Assembly (NCBI RefSeq): GCF_000705555.1
Contig: NZ_JMQN01000057.1
Span: 124,001-188,000 of the forward strand
Reading direction: 5' to 3'
Source: Marinobacterium lacunae
Lineage (GTDB): Bacteria > Pseudomonadota > Gammaproteobacteria > Pseudomonadales > Balneatricaceae
Length of the DNA stretch: 64,000 bases
Within the stretch, counting starts at the first letter, position 1. Every line of letters starts with the position of its first letter. The position numbers were made by a program, and so were the translations under genes. This document shows positions 1-8,642 of the stretch, one piece after another. The notes beneath the pieces are model-generated. The model saw only the letters and a list, made by a program, of their open reading frames with translations. It was not told the origin of the DNA and searched no databases.

Positions 1-31
1 GACAGGGCTCCCCGTGCATTGAAAGGCGGGA

Positions 32-60
32 ATTATACTCGATTTACAGGGCCCTGACAG
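32..60 (-). promoter_or_regulatory. Candidate sigma-70 promoter reading out of the left edge
   Basis: On the minus strand a perfect TATAAT (plus-strand 32-37) lies 17 bases downstream of CTGTCA (plus-strand 55-60), which matches the -35 consensus at four of six positions. It points left, away from the HIT gene, toward a gene outside the window. A hairpin with GGCCC/GGGCC arms (50-64) overlaps the -35 region. Confidence 0.4.
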
Positions 61-75
61 GGCCTGTATCGCAAA

Positions 76-522
76 TCAGGGACTTGGACAAAAACTCAGC
101 TCATCACTCAGCAGCCGGCAGAGGCGCTCACGAATATTTGCCATCTCCTCATCGCTATAGGGCTTCGCCGGCACCCTGCCCCATACTGGATGCGGCCATG
201 CCGGATCGCTCTCCTGGCGCACCACGTGATGGAGATGAAGTTGCGGCACCATGTTACCCAATGCTGCGATGTTCATTTTGCGCGCCTGAAACAGATCGGC
301 CAGATTCTCCGCCAGAAAGCTCGACTCACGCATCAACTGCTCCCGCTCCTCTTGCGACAGATGATAGATCTCAGTCACACCCGCCCGGCGCGGCACCAAA
401 ATAAACCAGGGGTAATTGGTGTCATTCATCAGCAATAGCTGGCACAAAGGAAAGGCACCCAGATCGAAAGTATCCGCCACCAATCGCGGATCGAGTTCAA
501 ATTCCAGTTCCAGTTCGTCCAT
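76..522 (-). CDS. HIT (histidine triad) family protein
   Basis: A 148-residue protein of the histidine-triad superfamily, which are nucleotide hydrolases or transferases acting on nucleoside phosphoramidates and dinucleoside polyphosphates. The triad is in the C-terminal half in the gammaproteobacterial form QLHLHHVVR, followed by a DPAWPHPVWG stretch typical of this subgroup; an FILVPRR strand lies upstream. The ATG at 522 is preferred over the one at 540 because GGAG sits four bases before it, whereas 540 has no ribosome binding site. It stands alone, divergent from the next gene. The real substrate cannot be read from sequence. Confidence 0.88.
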   Translation of the reverse strand: MDELELEFELDPRLVADTFDLGAFPLCQLLLMNDTNYPWFILVPRRAGVTEIYHLSQEEREQLMRESSFLAENLADLFQARKMNIAALGNMVPQLHLHHVVRQESDPAWPHPVWGRVPAKPYSDEEMANIRERLCRLLSDELSFCPSP

Positions 523-630
523 AATGCTCCAGATAGCCATTCATAAATGTGAATAAATACGGCTGAACACAGGTCAGCCGGAAACCAGACTAACTGCCTA
601 ATGAGTATAGGCCAAGACACCGGACACAAA

Positions 631-1791
631 ATGCCAGAGATCCACGTCCACAACGCCATCGATGAAATACCTTGCGCCGAATGGAACGCCCTATGCGGTA
701 CGGACTACCCTTTCCTGCGCCATGAGTTTCTGAGTGCGCTCGAAAGGTCTGGCAGCGTAACCCCGGAGACAGGCTGGCAACCGATTCATATCAGCATCCG
801 GATGGAAGACAAGCTTGTCTGTGTGATGCCCCTGTACCTTAAAAGCCACTCTTGGGGTGAATATGTCTTCGACTGGGCCTGGGCCGATGCCTGGCAGCGT
901 CATGGTATCGAATACTACCCAAAGCTCCTGACCGCCATCCCCTTCACACCGGCGACGGGGCCCCGATTCGGATCATCGTTAACGTCCGCACAAATAACCC
1001 CCATCATTGGCGAAGCAGTACAACTGATTGCTCAGCGATTTAACGCATCGGGATGGCATGGGCTTTTTGTAGAGCCCGACACCCTTTCAGCCTTCAAAGA
1101 GGCAGACTTCATGGTCCGCCTTGGAACTCAATACCACTGGTTCAATAAAGGCTATCGATCATTCGAGCACTATCTGGCTCACTTTACCTCGCGCAAGCGC
1201 AAGAATGTCCGCAAGGAAAGAGAGAAAGTACAGAATCAGGGCATCTCGCTCGTCACGATTGAAGGCACACATATCGAGAAGACGCAGCTCGACACTTTCT
1301 ACCGATTCTATCAGCGCACCTATCGCAAACGAGGCATGCAGGGCTATCTGGCACGGTCTTTTTTCGACTTGCTACTTGAATGGATACCCGAACACCTGGT
1401 TCTTGTCATGGCCAGCTACGACGATGAAGACGTGGCATGCGCCCTGTCTTTAAAGAGCAGCACATGCCTTTATGGTCGATACTGGGGATGCAGTGAAGAT
1501 TTCGATAGCCTCCACTTCGAAACCTGTTACTACCAGGGTATCGAGTACTGCATCGAACAGGGGCTTAAGCGGTTCGACCCCGGCGCTCAGGGAGAACACA
1601 AAATCCAAAGAGGGTTTGAGCCGATCGAGACTTGGTCCGTTCACTGGTTGCGCGAGAAAGGCTTTCATCCCGCACTAACCAACTTTCTGAACGAAGAGCA
1701 ATCCCTGTTGAGAGACGAAATGGCGCTACTCTCCTCAGGACTGCCCTTTCGAACAGGCGGCACCGACGGCAGTGATCCAGATCAACAATAG
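631..1791 (+). CDS. FemAB-like GNAT-fold protein (DUF482/PF04339)
   Basis: About 386 residues, matching the DUF482 'peptidogalycan biosynthesis' family of the FemAB/GNAT superfamily. Supporting segments are EIPCAEWNAL and PFLRHEFLSALE near the N-terminus, the basic SRKRKNVRKER segment mid-protein, and RFDPGAQGEHKIQRGFEP near the C-terminus. Members are assumed to move an aminoacyl or acyl group, but no member's substrate is certain. Family alignment favours the ATG at 631; an in-frame ATG at 601 would add ten residues, and neither start has a strong Shine-Dalgarno. No obvious operon partner. Confidence 0.85.
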   Translation: MPEIHVHNAIDEIPCAEWNALCGTDYPFLRHEFLSALERSGSVTPETGWQPIHISIRMEDKLVCVMPLYLKSHSWGEYVFDWAWADAWQRHGIEYYPKLLTAIPFTPATGPRFGSSLTSAQITPIIGEAVQLIAQRFNASGWHGLFVEPDTLSAFKEADFMVRLGTQYHWFNKGYRSFEHYLAHFTSRKRKNVRKEREKVQNQGISLVTIEGTHIEKTQLDTFYRFYQRTYRKRGMQGYLARSFFDLLLEWIPEHLVLVMASYDDEDVACALSLKSSTCLYGRYWGCSEDFDSLHFETCYYQGIEYCIEQGLKRFDPGAQGEHKIQRGFEPIETWSVHWLREKGFHPALTNFLNEEQSLLRDEMALLSSGLPFRTGGTDGSDPDQQ

Positions 1792-1869
1792 GCATTGCTG
1801 CCTGAACTCATACGCGCAATAGGCCACCGCACCTGCAAACCGCCAAACCCATTAGAATTCAACGCCATG

Positions 1870-1901
1870 TGCGTTTTGCACGAATTTTTCGTGCAGGCGC
1901 A
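1870..1901. repeat. Nested perfect inverted repeat
   Basis: TGCACGAA (1877-1884), a TTT loop and TTCGTGCA (1888-1895) form a perfect 8-bp hairpin. It is enclosed by TGCG (1870-1873) and CGCA (1898-1901). It lies about 80 bases after the stop of the FemAB-like gene with no T-run behind it, so it may be a transcript 3'-end structure or an operator. No gene is supported in 1792-2050. Confidence 0.55.
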
Positions 1902-2050
1902 GCATGAAGCGCGTTTGTTCGATCCAGAAATCCATGAAAAAAGGTCCACTCCCGTCCATGGCGACAGCTTGCTCTTGCCCTAGACTAAGAATCGCAGAGC
2001 AACCTTAAAACCCTCATAAAAAAGCGCCCGTGCGCAAAGGAGGCCCAAAG

Positions 2051-2326
2051 ATGTTGACCTATGAAGAGTGTCTGGCGATGTCTGAGCTGACCGAAGAGGA
2101 GATTGCGGCCATCGCTGAGCATGAGCATATGGATACCATGATTGCTATGGCGCTCGGTCACTATCTGGTCACCCATGACGGGGAACAGAAAATCAGACAG
2201 ATCATACTGGACGATATCAATGATGCCCGCCGTGCAGGCAATCACGAAAGGGAACGAGTACTAAGAGCTGTACTTCAGCACTTTATTGCCACCCATCCGG
2301 CACACAGCCACTCCGCTGTCGCTTAA
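2051..2326 (+). CDS. Small acidic hypothetical protein
   Basis: A 91-residue protein beginning MLTYEECLAMSELTEEEI. The start is fixed by an AAAGGAGG ribosome binding site seven bases upstream, and a strong terminator follows the stop, so expression looks real. It is predicted helical, acidic in the first 30 residues, with a His-rich C-terminus. No signal peptide or membrane segment. I do not recognise a named family. The next gene, on the opposite strand, also begins a helix with a T-E-E-E motif, but homology is not shown. Confidence 0.75.
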   Translation: MLTYEECLAMSELTEEEIAAIAEHEHMDTMIAMALGHYLVTHDGEQKIRQIILDDINDARRAGNHERERVLRAVLQHFIATHPAHSHSAVA

Positions 2327-2358
2327 CGCCGAGACGTGACATCGATGCATAACGCAAA

Positions 2359-2385
2359 CGCCCCGCTAAAGCGGGGCGCGTTTTT
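2359..2385 (+). terminator. Rho-independent terminator
   Basis: CGCCCCGC (2359-2366), loop TAAA and GCGGGGCG (2371-2378) are followed by CG and TTTTT. It lies about 30 bases after the stop of the 91-residue protein gene. Confidence 0.9.
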
Positions 2386-2414
2386 GCCTACATAAATCCC
2401 AACAACATGAAGCG

Positions 2415-2600
2415 TTAGTGTACCGACACCTCATATTTCTTCTGAATGGCTATCAGTGCAGGCTGAATATCCAGAGGCGCGTATTTCATCGCCTGTTCAA
2501 ATAGCTCTTTATTCGCTTCAGACAGCCGCTCCTCTTCAGTCATAGCTGAGAGCTTTCGCATGGCTTCCATAAACTTTGGATGGGGAGTGGTGTTGCTCAT
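2415..2600 (-). CDS. Small helical hypothetical protein
   Basis: A 61-residue soluble protein with a predicted helical middle (the MEAMRKLSAMTEEERLSEAN part). The ATG at 2600 is preceded by GAGGAGG at good spacing, which is the main evidence that this short frame is a gene. It has no Cys, signal peptide or membrane segment. Function unknown; it could be a small regulatory or accessory protein. It converges on the terminator of the upstream plus-strand gene. Confidence 0.7.
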   Translation of the reverse strand: MSNTTPHPKFMEAMRKLSAMTEEERLSEANKELFEQAMKYAPLDIQPALIAIQKKYEVSVH

Positions 2601-2740
2601 GATGCGGCCTCCTCGCAGAGTTAAGGGCTACGCACCTTCGGTATGATCACCGACGGTTACGTCTCTATTGTGCACATGCAGCGCGGGACGGCAATGCCAT
2701 CAAATTCATTTTAGTGACGAATTTCAGAACTGAGAAACCT

Positions 2741-3838
2741 TCAGCCCGGAGCACCTGCACTTGACGCCCGCGTTGCCCGCGCACTGGCATCAGGGCGCTC
2801 CACCCGCAACCAGTCCGACATCTGCTCTCTTATCAACGCTTCAAGCGCGTCGATATGCTCTGGACGATCATTCAATGCAGGAATATATCCGAAGGATTCA
2901 CCGCCAGCATCCAGAAAATACCCCCGATTCTCTTCGCCTATCTCTTCAATGGTTTCAAGACAGTCCGATGCAAAACCCGGGCAATAGACATGCACTGACT
3001 TTACACCCGACGCCGGCAATGACTTCAGCGTTTCGTCCGTATAGGGCTTTAGCCACTCCTCGCGACCGAAACGCGACTGAAATGTCGTCTGGCAAAACTG
3101 CTCATCAACGCCGAGCCGATTCGCCAGCAAACGCGAAGTCGCGCGACACTCACAGTAGTAGGGATCGCCAGAATGCAGATAGCGCTCAGGAACACCGTGA
3201 TAAGAGAGCAACAGGCGATCGGGCCGCCCGTGTGTTTCCCAATATTTTTCGATAGAGCGAGCCATCGCCTCTATATAGAGTGGATGATCATGATAGTGAG
3301 ATACAAATCTCAAATCCGGCAGCCAGCGCCGCCGGGTAAAATCCCCAGCCAAGGCATCAAAAGTCGACGCGGTCGTTGCAGCGCTGTACTGAGGATAAAG
3401 CGGCAGTACCAGTAGACGCCTTACCCCCCGGCTCTGCATCTTCTGAATAACTGACTCAATTGACGGATTCCCGTAGCGCATCGCGAAATCGACTACAACA
3501 GGCATACCCGATTCATTCGAGAAACGGTCCGACAAAGCCTGCGCTTGCGCCTTTGTGTAGAGCATCAGGGGAGATCCCTGATCGGTCCACACCTTTTTGT
3601 AGGCCTGAGCCGATCGGCGAGGCCGGACATTGAGGATAATGCCATTCAGGATCAGCCACCAGACAGGTCTTGGAACCTCGACGACGCGAGGATCCCAGAG
3701 AAACTCCTTAAGATACCGACGCAGAGCGGAAGGCGTTGGGGCATCGGGCGTTCCAAGGTTGGTCAACAATACGCCTATTGAATCTTCACGCCGATGGACA
3801 AGACCACCGTCAGAGCCTTCAACGCTGCGATACTTCAT
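2741..3838 (-). CDS. hemH: Ferrochelatase
   Basis: Ferrochelatase inserts Fe2+ into protoporphyrin IX, the last step of protohaem synthesis. The 365-residue product shows the family pattern in order: VLLTNLGTPDAP near the N-terminus, YPQYSAATT, the active-site segment LLSYHGVPERY with its catalytic His, the CEC-containing segment DPYYCECR, and the C-terminal GFASDCLETIEEI with the conserved Glu. The frame is open further upstream, but MKYRSVEG at 3838 leaves a normal-length enzyme. The last 20 residues are Ala/Arg rich. It appears monocistronic. Confidence 0.95.
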   Translation of the reverse strand: MKYRSVEGSDGGLVHRREDSIGVLLTNLGTPDAPTPSALRRYLKEFLWDPRVVEVPRPVWWLILNGIILNVRPRRSAQAYKKVWTDQGSPLMLYTKAQAQALSDRFSNESGMPVVVDFAMRYGNPSIESVIQKMQSRGVRRLLVLPLYPQYSAATTASTFDALAGDFTRRRWLPDLRFVSHYHDHPLYIEAMARSIEKYWETHGRPDRLLLSYHGVPERYLHSGDPYYCECRATSRLLANRLGVDEQFCQTTFQSRFGREEWLKPYTDETLKSLPASGVKSVHVYCPGFASDCLETIEEIGEENRGYFLDAGGESFGYIPALNDRPEHIDALEALIREQMSDWLRVERPDASARATRASSAGAPG

Positions 3839-4003
3839 GATGAGTATGAGTCTCCGGGTAACTGATAATGAAAGCGGGCATAGTGTACTTAAATTGCCCC
3901 CACCGCGGCCAGACGCCACAATAACAGGCATTTACGCGCACCTCCGCCGTTTGGATCAGCTCCGTCAGGCATCACGACCATTGTCACAGCCCAGGCAATT
4001 TAT

Positions 4004-4513
4004 CTACCCGCGAGAATCGCCTGCCTTGCTTGCATTGCCTATCTCATTCATCGCCTCGGGACGCATACGAATCGGCGCCGTACCCTGCCCACCAAACAGC
4101 AGCAGCTCACCCTCAGCGGTAACCACACCGCTCATAACGCCGCGCAGACGATTCAATAGCAAAGACTCCTGAAGCATGATCGGGTCCGCACAGATGCGTC
4201 GTGTGAGCTTCATATCGCCAAATGACAACCGACCGTCCGCACCGAGTTCATAGTCACCCAGAAAACGATTGCAACCGGCCATACCCCCAACACGCTGAGG
4301 CTTACCAAAGGCGATTCTAGGCGAATATCGCCCCTCGACCTCGCGCTCACCAATAGAGTAAACAACCCATCCACCCTCAAGCTGCTCCGGACTTTCGACC
4401 GGTTCGCCTTCAGACGCAGAAGGGTGAAAACTGGATACAGTGGTGGTCGAACAGGCAGACAGAGCCCCGACCAATGGGAAAGACAAACAGGCAAGCATCA
4501 TCCTGATATTCAT
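4004..4513 (-). CDS. META/HslJ-domain lipoprotein
   Basis: A 169-residue predicted lipoprotein. Its N-terminal hydrophobic segment ends in a lipobox (GALSAC, Cys about residue 21), followed by a low-complexity Ser/Glu linker and a META domain. The domain carries the GMAGCNRFLGDYEL motif and a paired Cys in RRICADP, the usual pair of family Cys. META/HslJ proteins are envelope proteins of unclear biochemical role, linked in some species to heat-shock and novobiocin phenotypes. AAGGAG lies eight bases before the ATG. Probably its own transcription unit. Confidence 0.88.
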   Translation of the reverse strand: MNIRMMLACLSFPLVGALSACSTTTVSSFHPSASEGEPVESPEQLEGGWVVYSIGEREVEGRYSPRIAFGKPQRVGGMAGCNRFLGDYELGADGRLSFGDMKLTRRICADPIMLQESLLLNRLRGVMSGVVTAEGELLLFGGQGTAPIRMRPEAMNEIGNASKAGDSRG

Positions 4514-4596
4514 CAGCCAACTCCTTCGGCTTGTTAGAACTAACCGTCCAATTATTACACAGCAACATCAAATGCGCGATTTTCACAATAAAAGCG

Positions 4597-4622
4597 CAAA
4601 AGAAAAGGCGCTTAAAGCGCCC
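4597..4622 (-). terminator. Terminator of fabV
   Basis: Read on the minus strand, GGCGC-TTTAA-GCGCC is followed by TTTTCTTTT. It lies about 20 bases past the fabV stop, in a position to end the fet/fabV-side transcript before the META lipoprotein gene. Confidence 0.8.
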
Positions 4623-4640
4623 TTTCCTCAAAGTTCGACG

Positions 4641-5834
4641 TTAAATATCGATAACGTCGAACTCAACCAGCGGATCAGCATCCGCTTCGTAATCAACGCC
4701 GTCGATGCCAAATCCGAACAGCTTCAGGAACTCATCCTTGTAAAGCTTATAGTCGGTAACATCGAACAGGTTTTCAGTGGTAACCTGAGGCCACAGCTGG
4801 CGGCATGCCTGCTGAATATCGTCCCTCAGTTCCCAATCATCCATACGGAATCGATTGCCATCGTCGATAACGGCCGAGTCACCGTAGAGACCGGTCGCAA
4901 ACAGGCGATATACCTGCTCCATGCAGCCCTCATGCACACCCTTTTCGCGCATTACCTTGAAGACCATGGACAGGTACAACGGCATTACAGGAATAGCCGA
5001 ACTGGCCTGGGTCACAACTGATTTGAGGACTGCCACGTTGGCCTGACCACCATCGGCGGCCAATGCCGTATTAAGTTCACTTGCAGCGCGATCCAGATCC
5101 TGCTTTGCCTTGCCCAGCGCACCGTGCCAGTATATCGGCCACGTGATATCGGTACCGATATAGCTATAGGCAACAGTTTTGCAACCCGGCGCCAAAACAT
5201 CGGCTTCACGCAGCGCATTCAACCAGAGCTCCCAATCCTCGCCGCCCATCACGGTTACGGTATCGGCAACTTCCTGCTCGGTTGCGGGCTCTACTTCTGC
5301 CTCGATGATGCAATCCTTATTGGTGTCGATCGCAGTGGAACGGTATGGCTCCCCTATGGGCTTTAACGCCGAGCGTACCACCTCACCGGTGTCCGGCATC
5401 TTGCGCACGGGCGATGCGAGCGAGTAGACAACCAGATCGACCTGACCAAGGTCTGCCTTTATCAGATCAACGACTTTCTGCTTAGCGTCATGAGAAAACG
5501 CATCACCATTCAGGCTTTTGGCATAAAGCCCTGCCTCATGCGCCAGACGCTCAAACGCTGCCGCGTTGTACCAACCCGCCGTACCCGTTTTTTTCTCAGT
5601 ACCGGGCTTTTCGAAAAACACACCGATGGTGGCCGCACCACTGCCAAACGCAGCTGCAATTCGGGAGGAAAGACCGTAGCCGCTGGATGCACCGATAACC
5701 AGTACCTTCTTGGGTCCGTTTTCGATGCTGCCCTGAGCACGGGTGTATTCAATCTGCTCACGCACATTCGCTTCACAACCGGTCGGGTGAGTAGTGGTAC
5801 AGATAAAGCCTCGGATTTTCGGTTTGATAATCAT
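4641..5834 (-). CDS. fabV: FabV enoyl-[acyl-carrier-protein] reductase
   Basis: An NADH-dependent enoyl-ACP/enoyl-CoA reductase completing each cycle of fatty-acid elongation; FabV is the large, triclosan-tolerant SDR-type alternative to FabI. The 397-residue product starts [17 protein letters not shown], as FabV proteins do, with a cofactor loop [13 protein letters not shown]. It holds the FabV catalytic spacing Y-x8-K in the segment [17 protein letters not shown]. The start at 5834 matches family length. No other enoyl reductase lies in the window. Confidence 0.95.
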   Translation of the reverse strand: MIIKPKIRGFICTTTHPTGCEANVREQIEYTRAQGSIENGPKKVLVIGASSGYGLSSRIAAAFGSGAATIGVFFEKPGTEKKTGTAGWYNAAAFERLAHEAGLYAKSLNGDAFSHDAKQKVVDLIKADLGQVDLVVYSLASPVRKMPDTGEVVRSALKPIGEPYRSTAIDTNKDCIIEAEVEPATEQEVADTVTVMGGEDWELWLNALREADVLAPGCKTVAYSYIGTDITWPIYWHGALGKAKQDLDRAASELNTALAADGGQANVAVLKSVVTQASSAIPVMPLYLSMVFKVMREKGVHEGCMEQVYRLFATGLYGDSAVIDDGNRFRMDDWELRDDIQQACRQLWPQVTTENLFDVTDYKLYKDEFLKLFGFGIDGVDYEADADPLVEFDVIDI

Positions 5835-5907
5835 CGTCAGTCGTATCGGTGTCCAGTGAGTTTTAAGGCCGCTAAGATACCCCATTTTAATGCGACGCGA
5901 CAGCAAC

Positions 5908-6681
5908 TCAGAGCCTGAGCTGATCATAGCGGGTAAAACACCGTCTCAATATTAGGTTCACTACAATCAGGGTTCCAAGCGCGGTAGCACCTACAAGCAT
6001 CAACATCACCAAAATCTGATACTGTATTGCCTGCGCGGGATCGACACCGGCCAAAATCTGCCCGCTCATCATCCCCGGCAACGACACCAGCCCAACCGTC
6101 ATCATCGCGTTAACCGATGGAATCATCCCGGCCTTGATCGCGTCACTGCGCAACGTCCTGGCAGCCTCCTGCCAGGTTCCACCCAACGACAGAATCAACT
6201 CGACCTCTGAACGCCGCCCCCTCAAACTACTGAGCAACCGTTCGAGCGAAAGCGAGATAGCATTCATGGCATTGCCCGCGATCATTCCACCTAAGGGTAT
6301 GAAATACTGCGGTCGATACCAGGGGTCCACCTGCACAACGAGACTCGTAACCACCGTTGTTATCAGGGTAAAGGTCACCGCCATGGAAACGAACGTAGGC
6401 CCGAATATGGACACTTCAGGCTCAGCAACCCGGCCATGGATCGCATGCGCTGCCCAGAACAGCATCCAGAGATATAACAGCAGAATCAGCGCAGGGTGCT
6501 CGATGTCAAACACAAACTGCAGCACATATCCAACCAACGCCAACTGAGCGAAGGTTCGCACAGTACCAACCAGCAGATCGCGCTCCATACCAAGGCGATA
6601 GATAATCGACGCAACTGCAGCTAAAAGGATAAACACCAGCGAGAGCGACAACTGCCACCAGCCAATATCGATCACATTCAT
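5908..6681 (-). CDS. fetB: FetB-like ABC transporter permease
   Basis: A 257-residue integral membrane protein of the UPF0014/FetB family, with about seven hydrophobic segments and the family's conserved cytoplasmic stretches [17 protein letters not shown] and [32 protein letters not shown] loop. In E. coli FetA-FetB exports iron and protects against oxidative stress. Its start overlaps the end of the ATPase gene by four bases (ATGA), so the two are translationally coupled. Iron as the substrate is inferred from homology. Confidence 0.9.
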   Translation of the reverse strand: MNVIDIGWWQLSLSLVFILLAAVASIIYRLGMERDLLVGTVRTFAQLALVGYVLQFVFDIEHPALILLLYLWMLFWAAHAIHGRVAEPEVSIFGPTFVSMAVTFTLITTVVTSLVVQVDPWYRPQYFIPLGGMIAGNAMNAISLSLERLLSSLRGRRSEVELILSLGGTWQEAARTLRSDAIKAGMIPSVNAMMTVGLVSLPGMMSGQILAGVDPAQAIQYQILVMLMLVGATALGTLIVVNLILRRCFTRYDQLRL

Positions 6682-7361
6682 GCATTAGCCTCCAGCCGCT
6701 TAGCGATCAACTGATAACGGCGACCGGGAAAATCGGAGAGCGGTTGATGACTCACGATGATCTGAGCCATACCCTCCGCACCCGCGCGCTGCAGCGCCCG
6801 AATCACCCGATCGGCATTAGCACTATCAAGCGATGCGATAGGCTCATCACATAGCATTACATCGGGTTTCAGCAGCAGGCGCTGCAACAGGGCTACACGT
6901 GCCTTCTGCCCCGGCGACAGTCGGCTGGCATCGGCGCCCAGATCCAGATCGAGATCAAGGCTGGCCAACCCCTCCCGCAAATTATCATCAGGCAACTCAA
7001 CGCCGCTGTAGACCCGCAGGGAGAGCGCAAGGCGCAGGTTGTCCCGAACACTGCCCTCGACCATTACGGGTATCTGCGGAAGATAGGCAACTGTGCGCCT
7101 CAAATCGGAAATAACCCACTGAGATACAGGCCGTCCATACACCATTACCTGATTTTCAGAGCCAGACTCCAGCGCGCATATTCGCCTTAGCAGTGTCGAC
7201 TTGCCACACCCAGACGGCCCGGTGATAAACAGTCTCTCACCCGCACACAGCGCCAGGTCTGTCGACTCTAAGAGGGATACATCACCCCGCTTCAACGCAA
7301 GCCCCTTAAGCTCGACTATCGGCGCAGCTGTCACGCCCCCCCTTCGTACCCTATGGACCAT
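6678..7361 (-). CDS. fetA: FetA-like ABC transporter ATPase
   Basis: A 227-residue ABC ATPase partnering FetB. Walker A is GPSGCGKST; the signature is LSPGQKARV, a variant of LSGGQ with Pro as in FetA proteins; Walker B is DVMLCDEP, and the switch His is in IIVSHQ. The short N-terminal extension MVHRVRRGG is basic and its start is uncertain by a few codons. An AGGA-type ribosome binding site precedes 7361. It is divergent from the MaoC-like gene, so the 7362-7485 gap should hold both promoters. Confidence 0.9.
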   Translation of the reverse strand: MVHRVRRGGVTAAPIVELKGLALKRGDVSLLESTDLALCAGERLFITGPSGCGKSTLLRRICALESGSENQVMVYGRPVSQWVISDLRRTVAYLPQIPVMVEGSVRDNLRLALSLRVYSGVELPDDNLREGLASLDLDLDLGADASRLSPGQKARVALLQRLLLKPDVMLCDEPIASLDSANADRVIRALQRAGAEGMAQIIVSHQPLSDFPGRRYQLIAKRLEANA

Positions 7362-7485
7362 GGGCTACAATCCTGCTCTTATTACCTGTATTGCAACATA
7401 TTAGCCGTATCCTTTGTGTCGATATAACCGACTCCACTCAGGATACGGACAGCAAACCGATCATCGACATAACAGGACATCGATC

Positions 7486-7917
7486 ATGCAAGACCTGCAC
7501 GGCTACTATCTCGAGGACCTCGAAGTTGGCATGAGTGCCTCTTTTGCCAAGACAATCTCCGAATCTGACGTCTACATGTTTGCAGGCATCTCTGGCGACA
7601 ACAATCCGATGCACGTGAACGAAGAGTATGCAAAGCAGACCCCCTTCGGCGGTCGCATCGTACATGGCATGTTCAGCGCCGCTCTAATCTCAACTGTTGC
7701 CGGTACCCGGCTGCCAGGCCCGGGATGCATCTACGTCGATCAGCAGATCAAGTTCAAGGCACCTGTGCATATCGGCGATACAGCCTGCGCCACGCTGACC
7801 GTTACAGAGATCAACGAGCGCCGTAAACGTGTCATCTGCCGCACCGATGTTCACGTTGGCGAAAAGCTGGTCGCAACCGGTGAAGCAACATTCATGGTAG
7901 ATTCTCGGCCCGAATAA
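7486..7917 (+). CDS. MaoC-family (R)-enoyl-CoA hydratase
   Basis: A 143-residue single hot-dog-fold hydratase. The hydratase-2 motif is intact: SGDNNPMHVNEEYA followed by FGGRIVHGM, containing the catalytic Asp and His. Such PhaJ-type enzymes hydrate trans-2-enoyl-CoA to (R)-3-hydroxyacyl-CoA, feeding polyhydroxyalkanoate or other lipid pathways. The ATG at 7486 is preceded by ACAGGA nine bases upstream; the frame upstream of it has no family similarity. No PHA genes lie nearby, so the pathway is open. Confidence 0.9.
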   Translation: MQDLHGYYLEDLEVGMSASFAKTISESDVYMFAGISGDNNPMHVNEEYAKQTPFGGRIVHGMFSAALISTVAGTRLPGPGCIYVDQQIKFKAPVHIGDTACATLTVTEINERRKRVICRTDVHVGEKLVATGEATFMVDSRPE

Positions 7918-8059
7918 GGCATCGCGTGCGCCGGGAGTTTTCCCTCCGCAAAGCCCTATGCAGCCGACTGGACCAAAGTAGATTTGTGCCCGGCTGCAAT
8001 CAGGGCTTAAACTTCCGCCCCTACAATAAGAATAAAAACTTACCGGAAGAGTAGGACTC

Positions 8060-8590
8060 ATGGATAAGATACTGGTCAGCGCCTGCCTTTTAGGCGCCCA
8101 GGTCCGTTACGATGGCGGACATTGCTTGATTGAACACCCCACTATCGCACGCTGGAAAAGTGAGGGCCGCCTTATATCGGTATGCCCTGAAGTGCTCGGC
8201 GGTCTCCCCACCCCGCGCCCGCCTGCCGAAATTCAAAGCCGTTTTCCGATTCTGGTCAGCACCGGCGATGGCCGAGACTTTACCCCACAGTATTTGGCCG
8301 GTGCTGAGCTTACAGCCGATATAGCGCGAGAGCACAACTGTGTGTGTGCATTGATGAAAGCGCGAAGCCCCTCATGCGGGAACAGAACCACTTACGACGG
8401 CAACTTTTCAGGCACCGAAGTCAACGCCCCCGGCGTCAGTGCACACGAACTGATCAGAGGTGGCATCCCTGTTTTCAACGAGAACGAGATCGAGGAACTC
8501 ATCGAGTTTATGAGCTCCCGTCTTGCGGATACAGCATCACCGCCTTCGGCCCAATCCGATAACTATCGTCACGGTTCGACTTGTGGCTGA
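8060..8590 (+). CDS. DUF523 protein, possible TudS-like desulfurase
   Basis: A 176-residue DUF523 protein. The three Cys motifs of the family are present: SACLLG near the N-terminus, VCPEVLGGLPTPRPP, and KARSPSCG. In characterised relatives (thiouracil desulfurase TudS) such Cys bind a [4Fe-4S] cluster used to remove sulfur from thiolated nucleobases. Whether this protein desulfurates anything is inference. The C-terminal 20 residues are low complexity. A weak AT-rich hairpin ending in a T-run (8605-8622) separates it from proS. Confidence 0.88.
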   Translation: MDKILVSACLLGAQVRYDGGHCLIEHPTIARWKSEGRLISVCPEVLGGLPTPRPPAEIQSRFPILVSTGDGRDFTPQYLAGAELTADIAREHNCVCALMKARSPSCGNRTTYDGNFSGTEVNAPGVSAHELIRGGIPVFNENEIEELIEFMSSRLADTASPPSAQSDNYRHGSTCG

Positions 8591-8604
8591 GCGGCATGCC
8601 CCAT

Positions 8605-8622
8605 AAAATGGACGCCATTTTT
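8605..8622 (+). terminator. Weak hairpin/T-run between DUF523 and proS
   Basis: AAAATGG (8605-8611), loop ACG and CCATTTTT (8615-8622) form a short AT-rich hairpin ending in five T. It could be a weak terminator or attenuator, since proS starts only 20 bases later. Confidence 0.35.
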
Positions 8623-8642
8623 CATTTGGGACAAGCGAAACC

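Noticed and set aside
1795..1983. 62-residue plus-strand frame after the FemAB-like gene
   Set aside because: No ribosome binding site, no family; the region is better explained by the nested hairpin.
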